Shown here: positions 60,376 to 64,000 of the stretch, piece by piece
Position numbering within the stretch: position 1 is the first letter of the stretch
Layout: each line of letters starts with the position of its first letter
Program-made: the position numbers and the translations under genes
Source: Melolontha melolontha
Lineage: Eukaryota; Arthropoda; Insecta; Coleoptera; Scarabaeidae
Assembly (NCBI GenBank): GCA_935421215.2
Contig: OW285237.1
Coordinates: 21,674,604 to 21,738,603, forward strand
Reading direction: 5' to 3'
Length of the DNA stretch: 64,000 nucleotides
The notes under the pieces: model-generated
Database searches by the model: none
Told to the model about the DNA's origin: nothing
The model's input: only the letters and a program-made list of their open reading frames with translations

Positions 60376-62201
60376 ATGGATAAACCAGGCCCCAGTAAGA
60401 AACGTAGTTCTAAGGTTGAAGATGAAAATCGACAGTTTCAAGATATTTGGACCGAAAAATACTTTTTTATTTCATCGCATAACAAAAGTATCTGTTTAAT
60501 ATGCAAGAGTAGTGTTTCTATTCCGAAGAAATATAATGTGAAAAGGTATTATGAAACCCAGCATCATACTTTTACCAAATTAACCGGCGAAAATCGAACG
60601 CAAAAAATTTCTACTTTACAAAGGGAACTAATAGGCCAGCAAGCTATGTTTACAAAACCAATTCAAGATGCTGAAACATCTACTGACGTTAGCTTTGAAA
60701 TATCTCGAATAATAGCGAAAACTTGTCGGCCTTTTAAAGATGGTGAGTTTGTTAAGCAGTGTTTAGATATCGCCGCAAAAAAAATGTGTCCGAAAGATGC
60801 AAAGAGGTTTGAGAAAATTCAACTAAATCGGATGACTGTTCAAAGAAGAATTACCACATTAGCAGCTAATATAGAAGAGCAATTAGCTACGAAATCGAAA
60901 AGTTTTGAGTATTTTTCTATAGCACTCGACGAATCTACAGATATAAGTTCCACTGCTCAACTATTAATATTGGTGTAACGAGGTGTAACGCAAAATTTTG
61001 AAGTGAGTGAAGAACTGATTGGTATGAGTTCTTTGACAAGTCAAACCAAGGGGAGTGACATGCTCAAAGCTCTTCTGGAAAAATGTTCTATAATGGATTT
61101 GGATTTAACGAAATTATCTGGAATTACGACTGACGGAGCACCTTCAATGGTTGAAAGTAAATCTGGGATAATAACTATGTTAAAAGAGTATTTACAAACT
61201 AAAAACATAGATACCAAGGAATTAATGCAATTTCATTGCATTATACATCAAGAGGCCTTCTGTTCAAAATTATTGGGATTTGAAAATGTGATGATAGTTG
61301 TAGTACCTACTGTAAACGTTATAAAATCACGACGTTTCAATCACCGACAATTCACACAATTTCTCGAGGATATTGAAAGCGAATATGGTGATCTCCTGTT
61401 TTACACCGAAGTAAGGTGGGCCAAGTCGTGGGTTGTCACTAGAGCAGTTTCTTAACTTGATTGAAGAAATCAAAATATTTCTGGCGGAAAAGAAAAAGGA
61501 CGTCTCCGAACTCGACGACCCTGATTGGCTGTGTGATTTAGCGTTTCTTGTAGACATCACAAATCACTTGAATGTCTTAAATACGCGACTCCAAGGCAAA
61601 GATCAATTGATTTCGCAGTTATACTCTTATGTTTCGTCCTTTCAATGCAAATTGAGTCTTTTCAGGACACAAATCAATTCAGCCAATTACAGCCATTTTC
61701 CGAACTACAAAATAATTATGGAGAAATTCAATAAAACTGATGTCAATTTCGCTTATGTTGAAAAAATTAATATTTTAATACAAGCTTTTCATGATCGTTT
61801 TCTAGACTTCAAAATAGTTAAACCTCTATTAGACATTTTCAGCAATCCTTTCAACATTTCACCCGAAAATGCTCGGATCAATACAGCTGGAATTGATAGA
61901 CATGCAAAATGATGAAAATTGACGAAATAAGTTTAATGAAGGTAATTTACTCAACTTTTACCGTTGCGTTGACAAAACCGTTTATAAGGAGTTGCGAATA
62001 AATGCATTGAAATGCGCAAGCTTATTTGGATCGACGTATATTTGTGAGCAAACGTTTTCAGTGATGAAACTTAACAAAACAAAAAATCGAAACCGCCTGG
62101 CAAATGAAAATCTGGAAGCAATTTTACGTGTGGCGACAAGTAATGTGGAGCCAAACATAAACAAAATTGTTAGGTCAATGCAATGTCATGCATCAAAATA
62201 A
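60376..62201 (+). pseudogene. hAT transposase with BED finger, several breaks
   Basis: Starts MDKPGPSKKRSS. A BED-type finger shows ICLICKS with CxxC and YYETQHHTF; then EISRIIAKTCRPFKDGEFVK and FSIALDESTDISSTAQLLIL with the first Asp. An in-frame stop at 60976 interrupts it, then GITTDGAPSMVESKSGIITM with the second Asp and FHCIIHQEAFCSKLLG. Frameshifts follow near 61420 and 61910. The C-terminal dimerisation block GSTYICEQTFSVMKLNKTKN with the Glu ends at 62201. This is the GTF2IRD2/ZBED-related hAT group. Confidence 0.88.
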
Positions 62202-62426
62202 TAAAACATGAAATATTACATTTTAATGATTAGATTACATTACGATTACATAATTACAACAAACATTTTTGAATGTTCTTTTATTTTTATCATTTGTAGT
62301 AATTCATACTATTTAAAAATAAAAATATTTGTGTTAATAAGTAGTCATTGTAGTGGCCCGTTCTTGGCTTATAATTTTCCCGAGTGGCCCCTGTTCCCTA
62401 TAAGTCTGTGCATCCCTGCCTTATGG

Positions 62427-63002
62427 GGATAGACGCCGTCCATACGCATCAAAGAACATTTTCCTTCATTTAGAAATAATAAAGTGACTCTTCATATGCG
62501 TCTCATATTAATTCTACGAACCACAATTTTAACAAATAATTTAAAATATTACACGTAGAAAATAAGGGCAGAAAACTTAATTTATTAGAGTCACTTGAAA
62601 TTAATAAATTAAAGAAAACCGACAGGATCCTAAACGATCAATTAGAAACAAATAATTCACCCTTACTCAATTTATTTATTTGATATTCAGACAGTCACAT
62701 ATTGTATTTTTCCATAGAATTTCTTTACCTCCCTGTAATATAATGTAAACCCCTAGTTTTATTACTTAAGAACAGTATTGTATAAACCGTAGTGAAAGTT
62801 TTGTGCATTGACATTTTAGTAATAAAAAGTACCCATTCCTTCAACTATTTAAAATAAAACATGTGTTTGTTACCGTATACTTGTGTTAAAAAAAAAAAAA
62901 AATTGTAAATAAGTTAGTTATATGTCTGATGAAGCTCAGGTTGGAGCGAAACGATCGTTACAGTGTTAATTAAACAGTGAAATTCATTAAAATTTGTTTT
63001 AT
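62427..63002. other. unassigned stretch
   Basis: AT-rich. A motif CTGATGAAGCTCAGGTTGGA followed by GCGAAACGATCG at 62923-62955 resembles 3' tails of insect retroelements, but nothing around it is recognisable. Confidence 0.4.
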
Positions 63003-63103
63003 TTTATCCTGATAATAATACAAATAAAATTAAAAACTCTTTAAAAATACAAATTTTCAATAGCACGCCCGTGGGCGATGAGTTATCAACCTCTCGTGTT
63101 CTA
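63003..63103. repeat. hAT 3'-end fragment
   Basis: About 90 bases (AAAATTAAAAACT..., GGGCGATGAGTTATCAACCT, CTCGTGT) match the right end of the hAT at 53391-53472, but the terminal GTCCGGTCTCTA is degenerate, so this is a truncated copy. Confidence 0.75.
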
Positions 63104-64000
63104 TCCTAGCCATTACACGTTTCCATTTACTGCAAAACAAGCCAAGTGCTGTACTTGGATTGTTTCTGCAATAAACGGCTTCAGTGGTATATCGAAATAA
63201 AGCATATAGGCTATGTACGAGTATAGTTGAATTTCTCTGCACTAAACGATGCATTTATATGTTAAATGTGTATTTCCGTCAAAAAACGAAAATGCCCGAA
63301 AATAGCACTTGGATTCTTTAAACAATAAACGATTCAATTAGAAATCTAATTCATATATTTTGTTGGTAAGAAATTATCACATTACGTAGCAGAAAGAAAA
63401 AATGCCTTCCTAATTTTTACAACCTTTAATATTTGGTGATTTTAATTTTTTACCTTTAGGCCTGTTACGACGTCAATTTACGCACGTCAATTTTATTTAA
63501 TTTAAATCGAATGCAAATTTAAAACCTCGCAATTAATGTATGTACTTTTAAGCAAATATTATGTACGTAAGCTTCAAGCAAGCATTCATTTTTTGGAATA
63601 TTAATGTATTTACACAAAGAAAATATAATTAAGCCGATTGAGTAGAGTGTATGTATACTAGTAAAATCAAATAAAAAATTAAAATGTTATTGGCTTCGTC
63701 ACTAACTTTCCATGAAATATTTAATTAGAATGTGAACGCAGTATGCTCGCAGAGCTAATACACGGGTTTTCCAATAAAACCAACCAGTTCACATCATATC
63801 ATGTGTTCAATTGAGATCATCTAAGTCTCTTTGATAAACTCTGTGCTTTTTAAAGTAGGTCATAAATTAAATATAATTATTTAACATTCAAACTCATTTA
63901 TATTTTTGCATTTTCACACATGCTTTACAAATAACAAATAATAGATATTAATTTATTTTATTGACTCATAATTGCAAATAAATGTTGAAAATATTGTTCT
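63104..64000. other. unassigned right edge, possible DD41D 3' end
   Basis: AT-rich. From about 63880 to 64000 the sequence (ACAAATAACAAATAATAG..., AAATGTTGAAAAT) resembles the 3' end of the DD41D family at 44530-44590 read in the same direction, so a minus-strand copy may continue past the window. GGGTTTTCCAATAAAACC at 63764 could be its terminus. Weak. Confidence 0.3.

Larger units (their letters stand above)
59875..62418 (+). mobile_element. hAT element, second lineage
   Basis: Ends CAGCGATGCACATACCGCGG (59875) and, inverted, CAGGGATGCACAGACTTATA (62418), with a perfect 8-bp duplication CCTTATGG (59867-59874, 62419-62426). 2544 bp including a solo LTR in the 5' UTR. Confidence 0.95.

Overview
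The window is eukaryotic, almost certainly from an insect (Hymenoptera-like is my best guess, not proven). It is AT-rich, has introns with GT-AG ends, and consists mostly of DNA transposons nested inside each other. Only two ordinary host genes can be supported. One is a minus-strand DNAJC11 orthologue (mitochondrial J-protein); ten exons from 31048 down to 12623 join in one frame to 512 codons, with the last short exon not found. The other is a small plus-strand THAP-domain gene (33538-34500, three exons). No rRNA, tRNA or CRISPR array was seen.

Layout. 1-913: truncated Transib-like element. 1332-3141: hAT-type foldback MITE carrying a broken Ty3/gypsy LTR element (LTR, small membrane ORF, gag). 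4650-7293: near-complete DD34D mariner split by a foldback element. 7785-9103: DD41D element. 9397-11523: hAT-like element with a nested foldback. 12623-31048: DNAJC11, whose introns hold a hAT (14120-16190), mariner remnants, a 5'-truncated non-LTR insertion (20167-20841), a complete Transib (22754-25815), a foldback (25967-27228) and a mariner broken by a hAT MITE. 32269-33317: DD41D relic. 33538-34500: THAP gene. 37030-38669: PIF/Harbinger element with perfect 58-bp ends. 39724-43131: Tc1-like element split by another transposon. 43985-46057: cluster of one DD41D family and its deletion derivative. 47521-53478: large hAT holding two other transposons. 53779-54937: MITE holding a Tc1-like element. 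57106-58551: best DD41D copy. 59875-62418: second hAT lineage with a solo LTR inside.

Most elements could be bounded by their own target-site duplications (TA for Tc1/mariner, 8 bp for hAT, TTA for Harbinger, 5 bp for Transib, 13 bp for the non-LTR insertion), so the order of many nested insertions can be read directly. The most interesting item is the Transib element. Its transposase resembles RAG1, its ends begin with the V(D)J-type heptamers CACAGTG and CACAATG, the same 23-bp spacer follows in both, and AGACG is duplicated on each side. A second, diverged Transib-like end sits at 907-913. A second theme is three or four foldback elements, two of which share an odd layout: two direct copies of a unit plus one inverted copy, flanked by about 11 bp of duplicated target. 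No intact transposase was found; each copy has at least one frameshift, stop, deletion or insertion.
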